6,913 bases of DNA, taken from contig CANJKD010000124.1 of NCBI GenBank assembly GCA_947474415.1, positions 1 to 6,913 on the forward strand, read 5' to 3'. The position numbers and the translations under genes were made by a program. The notes under the pieces were generated by a model, which was not told the origin of the DNA, did not search any database, and saw only the letters and a list, made by a program, of their open reading frames with translations. Below, piece by piece: positions 1-6,355 of this stretch (its first letter is position 1; every line of letters starts with the position of its first letter). Source of the DNA: Burkholderiales bacterium (GTDB lineage Bacteria > Pseudomonadota > Gammaproteobacteria > Burkholderiales > Burkholderiaceae_C).

Positions 1-152
1 ATCTGTTCCTGCGTGACACGCTTGCCGCCGATGTTGAGGCGCGCCATGTCGTCGGGCGTGTTGACGGTGAAGAACAGCATGAAGGTGAACAGGTTCACGC
101 CCAGCAACACCAGCACCCCGTAAAAACTGCGGCGAATCAGGTAGTTCAGCAT
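1..152 (-). CDS. Peptide ABC transporter permease (DppB/OppB type), N-terminal fragment
   Basis: This is the first 50 codons of an inner-membrane permease, cut by the left window edge. The ATG is at 152-150, 18 bases after the stop of the solute-binding protein gene. The peptide starts MLNYLIRRSFYGVLVLLGVN, a short basic N-terminus leading into a hydrophobic helix (about residues 9-30). It then runs into a periplasmic segment with TPDDMARLNIGGKR and VTQEQ. This N-arg-TM1 layout is typical of DppB/OppB subunits, which form the translocation pore with a DppC/OppC partner. A purine-rich AGGG lies about 8-11 bases upstream of the ATG, a modest ribosome site, so coupling to the upstream gene is likely. 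The family call rests on the first helix plus the neighbour; the substrate cannot be told from this fragment. Confidence 0.82.
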   Translation of the reverse strand, partial: MLNYLIRRSFYGVLVLLGVNLFTFMLFFTVNTPDDMARLNIGGKRVTQEQ

Positions 153-170
153 TTTCGTGGCCCTGAGCCT

Positions 171-2480
171 TCAGGCCCGGTTCGGGTTCGCATCGGCGAC
201 TGCTGCGGACGAGGCCAGCGCGGTCATGCGTTCGCGCGCCAGGAAGCCGCGGCGCGCGATCCACGCGAACAGCAACGCCACAGCAGCCAACAGCCCGAGC
301 GGCCACACGACGGGCTGGTTCCACTCGGCCTGGCGGCGCGCGCGCAGGGGCGCGTCGATCTTGTAGTACTGGGCACGGTCGTTCGTGAACAGGCCGTACT
401 TGCCGTTGCGCTGCCACTGCTGATACGCACCCGCTGTATACGGAAAGTAACCCCAGGCCCAGGGCGCATCGGAGCGCAGCAGGTCGATCATCTCGTCGAT
501 CAGCTTCTGCTTGGCTGGGCCGTCTTCGAGCAGCGCCAGTTGCTTGTAGCGCTTGTCGTATTCGGGGTTGGCGTAGTTCGAGTTGTTCTCGCCCTCGAAC
601 TTTGCCTTCGCATTCGGGCCGTACAGCAGGAAGAGGAAGTTTTCAGCGTCGGGGTAGTCGGCGAACCAGCCGGCCCAGAAGATCTGCTGCTTGCCCTTGA
701 GCATCTTTTCCTGCCACTGGTTGAAGTCTGTGGCACGAACTTCGAGTTGCACATTGAGCTTGGCGAACTGCTTGACCATCCAGTCGATCTCGGCCTTGAA
801 TTCAGGTGACGGAACGCGCTGGTAGTCGTAGTTCAAGACCAGCGGTTTGCCTGAAACTGCATCACGGCCGTCCGGGTAACCAGCCTCGGCGAGCAACACT
901 TTCGCCTCGTCGATCGAGCGCCGCACGGCATTGCCGTTCACGAGCTTGTGGGTGATCGGGTTGATGCCCTCGGGCGTGCCGTGGCGCGAACCGAACATGC
1001 CGCCCGGCACCGGGCCGTACGCGGCCTCGCCGGCCTTTTGCGTGAAGACACGGCCATAGCCTTCTTCCCAGTCGATCGCGATCGACAAAGCGTGACGCAG
1101 CTTGCGGTTCTTCACCTGCTGGTCGGGTGTGTCACCCTTGCCGACCACGGGGTCGAGCCAGTTGAAACCCAGGTACCAGTTCTGCGGCTCGATGCTTTTC
1201 GGGAAGCGCATGCCACGCTCCTCGAAGCGCTTGCGAACATCGTCGGAGTCGTTCGCATCGGCCAGGAAATCAGGGCCCCAGTCGTTGCGCTCGATCTCGG
1301 GCACGTCGAGGAAGCCCTGCGTGAACTTGGAGCGCAGCGGCGTCTTGTCTTTCTCGTTGCTGAACACCAGCTTGTCGAGAAAGGGCATCGGCTTGCCGCA
1401 GTCGTCGAGCAGGCCCAGTTCCTTGTCGCCGGGCATGCCTTCGCAGGGGTAACTGCTGCCGTGGTAGTTCGGGTTGCGTACCAGCACATGGCGCCGGTCA
1501 GCTTCGTATTCGACGGCCATGAAGGGCCCGGTTCCGACCGGCCACACATCGAGACTGAGGCTGTTCTTGGCCATGCCGGGCTGCGCGTAGAACTTGTCGG
1601 CCTCCCATGGCACGGGCGCCGTGAAAGTCATCGTCATCCAGTATTTCCACTGCGGGTACTTGCCCTTGATGCGGATCCGGTAGGTGTATTTGTCAATCAC
1701 CGTGGAGCCCGAGAGCGGGTACTTGCGGAAGTCGAGGAAGGGCTTGTCGAGCGCCGCCGGGTCGAGGCCCTGGCGCAGCTTCAGGTCTTCGGCGCGAATC
1801 AGCGGGCCGTACTCTTTCAGGCCGAGGACGTACTCGGAAAAGATGCCGTAGATCGGTGCTTCGATGCGGGGCGTGGCATGACGCTTCAGTGCATAGACGA
1901 AGTCGTCGGCGACAAGTTCACGCGTGCCGGTTTGCGCGAAATCGAACGGCGAATGTTTGTCGCGCGTCTGCTCGGCCGTGAGCGCGTGGTAGAGGTACTC
2001 ACCCTTTGCGTCTTGCGCGAACGCCGGGTGCGGCGCGTAGCGTATGCCCGGTTTGATGCGGACGTCGTAGTCGCTCTCGGCCACCAGTTCGCCGGGCGCG
2101 TCGGCGGGCAGCGGCTTGCCGTCCTTGTCGAGGTATTGCGGCGTCACCAGTTCGACGGCGGCCTTCGGCACCAGCACGTAGGGGCGCTTCAGGTAGTGGT
2201 AGCCATAGGGCGGCTCGTACACCGCGTAGGTGTAAGGCACTTCGTTGAGCGCATACGAAGCCGTCGGGTCGAGGTGGCGCGGCGAACGCTCCTGGAAGGC
2301 CGAGAACAGCGTGTTGGTGGCTTCGCTGCCCTTGGGGTTCGGGCTGTTGTTGCACGCGGCCAGCAAGGCTGACAGGGCCAGCGCTGCGCATGCTCCGAAG
2401 AAGGCACTGGCGGCGCCACTTGCCTTCGGCCGCGTGTGCAGATTCCCCGCCCCTGGCGCCCACTGTTCCCCACCACGCAT
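171..2480 (-). CDS. Peptide ABC transporter solute-binding lipoprotein (SBP_bac_5 family), with C-terminal membrane helix
   Basis: This is the extracytoplasmic binding subunit of an oligopeptide-type ABC importer, 769 aa from the chosen ATG. That start has AAGGGG (2489-2494) at 8-base spacing; the frame stays open upstream to a GTG at 2558, which has less support. The N-terminus has a long n-region, a hydrophobic stretch and a lipobox LLAAC with the lipidated Cys at residue 43, followed by Asn-Asn. Family signs include VGTGPF (about 315-320), RNPNYHG (335-341), an RHALSIAID-like segment (462-470) and a WFADYPDAENF core (605-615). Unlike the usual roughly 500-550 aa members, it has extra sequence, including a loop with two Cys (346 and 361). 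It also has a C-terminal helix at about 724-742 followed by ARRGFLARER, which implies a second anchor with a positive cytoplasmic end. The permease gene follows 18 bases on. The ligand is unknown; peptides are inferred from the family. Confidence 0.9.
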   Translation of the reverse strand: MRGGEQWAPGAGNLHTRPKASGAASAFFGACAALALSALLAACNNSPNPKGSEATNTLFSAFQERSPRHLDPTASYALNEVPYTYAVYEPPYGYHYLKRPYVLVPKAAVELVTPQYLDKDGKPLPADAPGELVAESDYDVRIKPGIRYAPHPAFAQDAKGEYLYHALTAEQTRDKHSPFDFAQTGTRELVADDFVYALKRHATPRIEAPIYGIFSEYVLGLKEYGPLIRAEDLKLRQGLDPAALDKPFLDFRKYPLSGSTVIDKYTYRIRIKGKYPQWKYWMTMTFTAPVPWEADKFYAQPGMAKNSLSLDVWPVGTGPFMAVEYEADRRHVLVRNPNYHGSSYPCEGMPGDKELGLLDDCGKPMPFLDKLVFSNEKDKTPLRSKFTQGFLDVPEIERNDWGPDFLADANDSDDVRKRFEERGMRFPKSIEPQNWYLGFNWLDPVVGKGDTPDQQVKNRKLRHALSIAIDWEEGYGRVFTQKAGEAAYGPVPGGMFGSRHGTPEGINPITHKLVNGNAVRRSIDEAKVLLAEAGYPDGRDAVSGKPLVLNYDYQRVPSPEFKAEIDWMVKQFAKLNVQLEVRATDFNQWQEKMLKGKQQIFWAGWFADYPDAENFLFLLYGPNAKAKFEGENNSNYANPEYDKRYKQLALLEDGPAKQKLIDEMIDLLRSDAPWAWGYFPYTAGAYQQWQRNGKYGLFTNDRAQYYKIDAPLRARRQAEWNQPVVWPLGLLAAVALLFAWIARRGFLARERMTALASSAAVADANPNRA

Positions 2481-2488
2481 GCTGATCG

Positions 2489-2494
2489 CCCCTT
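2489..2494 (-). promoter_or_regulatory. Ribosome binding site fixing the solute-binding protein start
   Basis: On the minus strand AAGGGG sits 8 bases before the ATG at 2480. It selects this start over the upstream in-frame GTG at 2558, which would add 26 residues ahead of the signal peptide. Confidence 0.6.
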
Positions 2495-2593
2495 CTTCGC
2501 AGCTTCGGCGCAGGCTTGCGCGCCGGACCCAGAAAAACAATTTGCCCGCGAAGAACACCGGCTTGTGACCGGGCCGCCGCGAGGCAATAAATC

Positions 2594-2599
2594 ATTGTA
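2594..2599 (-). promoter_or_regulatory. Possible -10 element upstream of the solute-binding protein gene
   Basis: The minus strand reads TACAAT here, five of six matches to TATAAT, inside the 163-base gap between ldcA and the transporter gene. Transcription would start near 2587 and give a leader of about 106 bases. At 17-base spacing the -35 position reads GCGGCG, which does not match TTGACA, so an activator or another sigma factor would be needed, or the match is chance. The surrounding sequence is GC-rich, which makes this A/T patch stand out. Confidence 0.27.
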
Positions 2600-2603
2600 C
2601 GGT

Positions 2604-2617
2604 GGCCGCGCCCGGCC
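2604..2617 (-). terminator. GC-rich hairpin after ldcA, weak terminator candidate
   Basis: GGCCG (2604-2608) and CGGCC (2613-2617) can pair across a 4-base loop, about 27 bases past the ldcA stop. No T-run follows on the minus strand; the next bases are ACCGTACAATG. It is therefore not a classical intrinsic terminator, and in such GC-rich DNA a 5-bp stem may be chance. Confidence 0.18.
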
Positions 2618-2643
2618 GCCGCCCGCATCGGCCCGGGTTCGGC

Positions 2644-3654
2644 TCAGTCGTCGTGCGAGTGGGCGTGAACGTGGTCGTGATGCGGGCCACCGGTGTGCTG
2701 GTGGTCCCAGCCGATCAGGCAATCGCGCCCCTGCACCAACAGCGACACGCGGGCCCCGACCGGCAGCGTCACCTTGGTCGGTACGTGGCCGAACGGCAGG
2801 CCGGTGAGGATGGGGGTGCTCGTCACCGAACGCAGGTGCTGCACCACAGTCTTCAGCGAATAGCCACGGTCCAGCGGCGACTTGCGCCACGCGCTGAACT
2901 CGCCGAGCACGATGGCCTTCTGTGCATCGAGCACGCCGGCCTGGTGCAGTTGCAACAGGTTGCGTTCGACCCGGTATGGGTGCTCGTTCACGTCTTCAAG
3001 AAACAGCACACCGCCCTTGATGCGCGGCATGTGCTTCGTGCCCAGCAGCGAGTTGACCATGCACAGGTTGCCGCCCCACAGCGTGCCGCGCACTTCCAGG
3101 CCGTCGAAGCCCGGTTCGGTGCGGAAGCCGACCGCTTCGAGCGCCCCGCTCATGGCTTCCAGGAAGCAGTCGCGCGTGACCTCGTCGACGCCACCGGCCT
3201 CTTCGCTGCGGCCGAAGTCGTCGCAGGCCAGCGGGCCGGCCCAGGTGACGGCGTTGGCGTTGGCGCCGACGCGCTTGCCTGGTTTCGGCTGTGCCAGCAG
3301 GCCGAGTTGCAGCGCCGTCAGATCGCTCTGCCCAACCCAGCGCGTGCCGCGCGCGATGCTGCGCGCCATCAGCGGCCAGTCGATGCGGTCGAGCAGCCGC
3401 GTCAGGCCGTAGCCGCCGCGGCTCGCCAGCGCGATGCCCGGCGCCTGCTCGGCGATGCGGTGCAGTGCGGCGAGCCGGGTGTCGTCATCGCCGGCGAAGC
3501 GCTGGTGCTTCGCCAACGCAGACGGGTCGATCTGTACATCGAAGCCCAGCGCCTTCAGGCGCTTGGCGGCGAGCTTCAAGGGGGCGGCGTTACGGAGCAC
3601 ACCGGCGGGGGAGAACAGGGTCAGCAGGGTCTGCGATAGCATCGAGGCGCTCAC
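2644..3654 (-). CDS. ldcA: Murein tetrapeptide LD-carboxypeptidase (peptidase family S66)
   Basis: This cytoplasmic serine peptidase removes the terminal D-Ala from murein tetrapeptides during cell-wall recycling. The protein is 336 aa. Comparison with remembered E. coli LdcA places the catalytic triad at Ser110 (in GQSDLTAL), Glu220 (in LFLEDVNEHP) and His290 (in TGLPFGH), all conserved. ASRGGYG (77-83) and GTLWGGNL (190-197) are further family signatures. The body aligns end to end with the roughly 304-aa E. coli enzyme, but a C-terminal tail (about 316-336) is added with eight His in 17 residues (318-334), which looks metal-binding. The start is a GTG at 3654 that overlaps the tadA stop as GTGA, so translation is probably coupled. 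An ATG four codons in is the alternative start. No strong ribosome site is seen for either. It ends the tadA cluster; a peptide importer follows after 163 bases. Confidence 0.94.
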   Translation of the reverse strand: MSASMLSQTLLTLFSPAGVLRNAAPLKLAAKRLKALGFDVQIDPSALAKHQRFAGDDDTRLAALHRIAEQAPGIALASRGGYGLTRLLDRIDWPLMARSIARGTRWVGQSDLTALQLGLLAQPKPGKRVGANANAVTWAGPLACDDFGRSEEAGGVDEVTRDCFLEAMSGALEAVGFRTEPGFDGLEVRGTLWGGNLCMVNSLLGTKHMPRIKGGVLFLEDVNEHPYRVERNLLQLHQAGVLDAQKAIVLGEFSAWRKSPLDRGYSLKTVVQHLRSVTSTPILTGLPFGHVPTKVTLPVGARVSLLVQGRDCLIGWDHQHTGGPHHDHVHAHSHDD

Positions 3655-4241
3655 GGTGCGGGCTGGGCAACAGGCGCCAGCGACAGGTGCGGCAAGGCCC
3701 CGATCTCGGTCGCCTCGCCAGCGGGAATGGAGTGGTCGGGCACCACGGCAGCGGCCTTGCGGCGCTGCCGATACTGCTCACGCCGTACGGCGAAGAAGTC
3801 GCGCAGCACAGCACCACATTCGTCGGCCAGCACGCCACCTTGCAGCGCGGTGTGGTGGTTCAGTGGGCCGTGTTCGAACAGGTTGAGCACCGAGCCGGCC
3901 GCGCCGGTCTTGGGGTCGACCGCGCCGAACACGACGCGCTTGAAGCGCGCATGCATCAAGGCCATCGCGCACATCGCGCAGGGCTCGAGCGTGACGTACA
4001 ACTCGCACTCGGGCAGGCGGTAGTTGGCGAGCAACTGCGCGGCATGGCGCAACGCGACGATCTCGGCGTGCGCGGTCGGGTCGTGCTCGGTGATGGGCCG
4101 GTTGTAGCCGGTCGCGATCACCTGCCCGGCGCGCATGATGACGGCGCCCACAGGCACTTCGCCGACCAGCCAGGCGTTGTGCGCCTGGTCAAGCGCGAGC
4201 CGCATCGCACGCTCGTCGGCGGTGGTGCTGTCGCTGCTCAT
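3651..4241 (-). CDS. tadA: tRNA-specific adenosine deaminase
   Basis: TadA deaminates adenosine 34 to inosine in the anticodon of tRNA-Arg(ACG), in the cytoplasm. The 196-aa product carries the zinc-dependent deaminase core: HAE at 58-60 (His58 a zinc ligand, Glu60 the proton shuttle) and PCAMC at 87-91 (Cys88 and Cys91 the other ligands). The N-terminal segment with GEVPVGAVI (27-35) and the FGAVDPKTGAAGS stretch (about 105-117) are typical of TadA rather than of free-base deaminases. The core ends near residue 160; a Pro/Ala-rich tail of roughly 35 residues makes it longer than the 167-aa E. coli protein. The ATG lies 4 bases past the stop of the small membrane protein gene and has only a weak GAG ahead of it, so it probably relies on coupling. 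Its own stop overlaps the ldcA start. All catalytic residues are present. Confidence 0.95.
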   Translation of the reverse strand: MSSDSTTADERAMRLALDQAHNAWLVGEVPVGAVIMRAGQVIATGYNRPITEHDPTAHAEIVALRHAAQLLANYRLPECELYVTLEPCAMCAMALMHARFKRVVFGAVDPKTGAAGSVLNLFEHGPLNHHTALQGGVLADECGAVLRDFFAVRREQYRQRRKAAAVVPDHSIPAGEATEIGALPHLSLAPVAQPAP

Positions 4242-4245
4242 CGGC

Positions 4246-4509
4246 TCATTGGTCAGGGCTTGACGCGCGTGCTGCCATGCCCTGTTCCAGCGCCTTGGTC
4301 ACGTCGTCTTGCACCTTTTGCTGGGCGTTCGTCGCGGCCTCGCGAACCGTGCTGCCCGGTGCCGCGTTCAGCACTGAAGCGGCCCGCGCACCGACGACGG
4401 ATTCGGCCGCGAGCCCATGGCCTGCGGTCGCCTTCAGCTTGTTGGCCGCGAGCAGGCCGACGATCGCGAGCGCGATCAATAATCCGACTACACCGAACAT
4501 GGCTCTCAT
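4246..4509 (-). CDS. Small single-helix membrane protein, function unknown
   Basis: An 87-aa protein I do not recognise. Residues about 4-22 form one hydrophobic helix (FGVVGLLIALAIVGLLAA) after a short basic start. The remainder is Ala-rich and polar, and residues about 55-78 (REAATNAQQKVQDDVTKALE) look like an amphipathic or coiled-coil helix. The helix has no lipobox and no obvious signal peptidase site, so a membrane-anchored protein with a soluble tail is the best description. Start choice is firm: GAGGAG (4516-4521) sits 6 bases before the ATG, the best ribosome site in the cluster; a second Met at residue 4 is less well placed. The stop of the upstream kinase gene (TGA, 4522-4520) overlaps this ribosome site, and tadA begins 4 bases after its own stop. 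That spacing suggests one transcript. Confidence 0.8.
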   Translation of the reverse strand: MRAMFGVVGLLIALAIVGLLAANKLKATAGHGLAAESVVGARAASVLNAAPGSTVREAATNAQQKVQDDVTKALEQGMAARASSPDQ

Positions 4510-4515
4510 GAATTG

Positions 4516-4521
4516 CTCCTC
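4516..4521 (-). promoter_or_regulatory. Strong ribosome binding site overlapping the upstream stop codon
   Basis: GAGGAG on the minus strand lies 6 bases before the ATG at 4509. It overlaps the TGA that ends the kinase reading frame (sequence TGAGGAG), so ribosomes finishing the kinase frame would arrive at this site. It supports the start of the 87-aa gene and its membership in the same transcript. Confidence 0.7.
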
Positions 4522-6157
4522 ATTCGATTATCGACGAGCGGCCCCAGTCGCCCTGGAAGGTGAACACCGACGCCTGCTCGTCCGGGCGCAGCGGCTGGGC
4601 ATGGGAGAGTTGGGATTCGAGCACGGCCTCGTCGGCATCGGAAGCATCGTCGGCCCGCGCCGTGTGCAGCCGAACGCGCTCACGAAGGGTTGGCGCATCT
4701 ACGGGCAAGTCGATGATGACGAAGCCCGCCCCAAGCACATCGGCCAGCGTCTTCGCCTGGGCACGGTGCGCAGGGTCCAGAGAGGTGGCATCGAGGATCA
4801 TGCTGAAACCACTGCGCAGTGCGATGCGAGCAGCTTCGCACATACGCGCCTGGGTGGCCTTGGTGGCGTCTGCTGAATACGGCCTGGTGTTGACTCCAGC
4901 ATCGCTGCGCGCGTTCGCGGCCAGGCCGAACAGCCGCTTGCGTTCCACGTCGGCGCGCACGCGGATCGCGCCACAGCGTTCCAGCAAGCCCTGCGTCGCC
5001 GTGGTCTTGCCGCTGCCGCTGAACCCATGCGCCAGCATCAGGGTCGGATGCACCACGCGGCTGAACGCCAGTGCCACGTCCAGGTAGCGGCCGATCGCCG
5101 CCGATGCAGTCGCGTGTTCCGGCGCGCATTCTGAGTTTGCCCGCGCCATCGCCGAGTTGCGCCGCACGCAAGGCCGAAACCTTGGCCCGAACCAGCGCGC
5201 GGTACACGAGGTAGTAGCGCAGCACGCGCACACCCGCGTAGTCGCCACTGCGCTCCAGATACGCGTTGACCGAGCGGTGCGCCAGGTCGGGCCGCGCATG
5301 GCTGTGCAAGTCTATGGCCATGAACGCGACATCGCTCATCACGTCGATCCAGCGCAGCGCGGGGCTAACTCGATGCAGTCGAACACGGTGCAGCGGCCGT
5401 CGAGTTGCGTCCCGTTTCACAGGTGCAGGTCGCCGTGCACTTCGCGGACGAAGCCCTCGCGCGCGCGCCGGGCAAAGGCGCCGCGCAACGCCCCGAAGGC
5501 CTGCGCTTCCCAGCGCGTCAGCTCGGCCACGCGGGCACGTTCGGCCTCGCCGCCAAGCAAGGTCTGCAGCGTGCCCAGGCATTCCAGCACCGCCGCACGC
5601 ACGGCGGCGGGCCGGCCAAAAGCCTTGCCATCGGTGCACGATTCTGCGACAGCGTGTCGCGACGCATCGCGATGAAACGGCCACAACACGCCAGCCAGTT
5701 CGTCAATTTGGCGCGGCTCCAGGCGGCCTAGCGCGATGGCATGGTCCCACTGTGCGTCTTGCGGGAAGGCGCGCATGTGGACCGCCCAGTCGAGCACCGG
5801 GCCATCGCCACTGAATTCGGGCCGAGCGATCAATCCGGTGATGGGCAGCCCGCCGAGGTAAAGCGCCGGCGCGAGCCGCCGGTTCATGCGGAACTCTTCC
5901 TCGCAATCGAAGCGCCGCTCGGCAGGCATGCGGAAGTCGAGGAAGCCCAGGTTCAGTGCCTTGCGGATCTTGCAGGCATGCCCGCCGGCCAGCAACACGA
6001 ACAAAATGTGGGACTGGACGACACCGACCGCGCCACCGGTGTCAGAACGGCCTGCATCACGAACGCGGCGCACCAGCGCGGCGACCATTCGATCCTGGTC
6101 GGCCAGCGTGATCTCGCCTGGAGGCGGCCCGCCAGGACCCGGCAATATTTGGCTCAT
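4520..6157 (-). pseudogene. Disrupted two-domain protein: aminoglycoside-phosphotransferase-like domain fused to a P-loop kinase (COG2187 + COG0645 type)
   Basis: Repaired, this would be a protein of about 545 aa. The N-terminal half resembles the APH/choline-kinase fold: RKALNLGFLDF (about 65-75), CEEEFRMNRRLAPALYLGG (85-103) and the catalytic loop HGDLHL (241-246). The C-terminal half has a Walker A, GFSGSGKTT (5026-5000), then DVERKRLFG and an LRERV segment. Three lesions break it. A TGA at 5419-5417 stands where the family has Gly in HGDLHLGN, as if GGA became TGA. One base is missing near 5367/5366, where GAGTTAGCC should read GAGTTCAGCC. A compensating +1 change lies near 5110-5165. The net frame is preserved. 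The segment between the two shifts (PALRWIDVMSDVAF, LERSGDYAG) is clearly coding. The start ATG at 6157 has AGGA upstream at close spacing. True decay and sequencing or assembly error both fit. The substrate is not known; the fold suggests small-molecule phosphorylation, and resistance is not implied. Confidence 0.8.
5417..5419 (-). other. Premature in-frame TGA in the phosphotransferase domain
   Basis: The codon after HGDLHL is TGA, followed in the same frame by NGTQLDGR and TVFDCIE, which continue the family's coding sequence. The expected residue is Gly (HGDLHLGN), so a single G-to-T change explains it. Translation ending here would give a 246-aa product without the Asn after HGDLH, the aspartate of the metal-binding segment, or the kinase domain. 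Confidence 0.75.
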
Positions 6158-6299
6158 GTCGTCCTGGGAGTCGGCCAGCACCTGCGAATCAGCGCACGCT
6201 GGCCGACGCTGTGCCCGCAGCCGCGATTCCGGCACTGAGCAACTGTGCTCGGGCGCGAGACGCTGGCGCGAACCGCCCACTCAGCCGTCCGGCGTTCGT

Positions 6300-6355
6300 C
6301 TGACGCCCGTGTCAGCGCAGGCGCAACTCGACTCGGCGCGCCTCACGGGCGTCAG
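6300..6355. repeat. 12-bp perfect inverted repeat around the OmpA-family stop codon
   Basis: CTGACGCCCGTG (6300-6311) and CACGGGCGTCAG (6344-6355) are exact reverse complements, separated by 32 bases that include the stop at 6314-6312. An inner pair, AGGCGC (6319-6324) with GCGCCT (6338-6343), extends the stem after a 7-base bulge. A competing shorter hairpin is possible between GGCGT (6291-6295) and ACGCC (6303-6307). No T-run follows on the minus strand, so it is not a classical terminator. It may protect the mRNA 3' end or limit read-through. Confidence 0.55.

Noticed and set aside
948..2372. Plus-strand open frame of 474 codons
   Set aside because: It is antisense to the clearly recognisable solute-binding protein. 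Long antisense frames are common in high-GC genes, and its sequence is compositionally odd with no motif.
2508..2525. Small hairpin in the leader of the solute-binding protein gene as a riboswitch
   Set aside because: The GCGCA/TGCGC stem with a 4-base loop is too small and isolated; no known aptamer core is visible and such stems are frequent at this GC content.
2478..2558. Upstream GTG start (2558) for the solute-binding protein
   Set aside because: It would place 26 extra residues, many of them basic, before an already long signal-peptide n-region, and the internal ATG has a well-spaced AAGGGG.
2602..4511. Two long plus-strand open frames opposite ldcA, tadA and the 87-aa gene
   Set aside because: They shadow genes whose catalytic residues are all identifiable on the minus strand; the translations are Arg/Ala-rich without recognisable domains.
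5417..5419. TGA in the kinase fusion read as selenocysteine
   Set aside because: The aligned family residue is Gly, not Cys, the protein is not a redox enzyme, and two further frameshifts in the same gene make plain damage or sequence error the simpler explanation.
5110..5419. Programmed ribosomal frameshifting in the kinase fusion
   Set aside because: No slippery heptamer is seen at the break near 5366, two opposite shifts would be needed, and an in-frame stop lies upstream of both.
4520..6157. Aminoglycoside resistance gene
   Set aside because: The HGDLH loop is shared by the whole APH-like fold. The fusion to a P-loop kinase and the FLDF/CEEE motifs point to the uncharacterised COG2187-type family, and the gene is broken.
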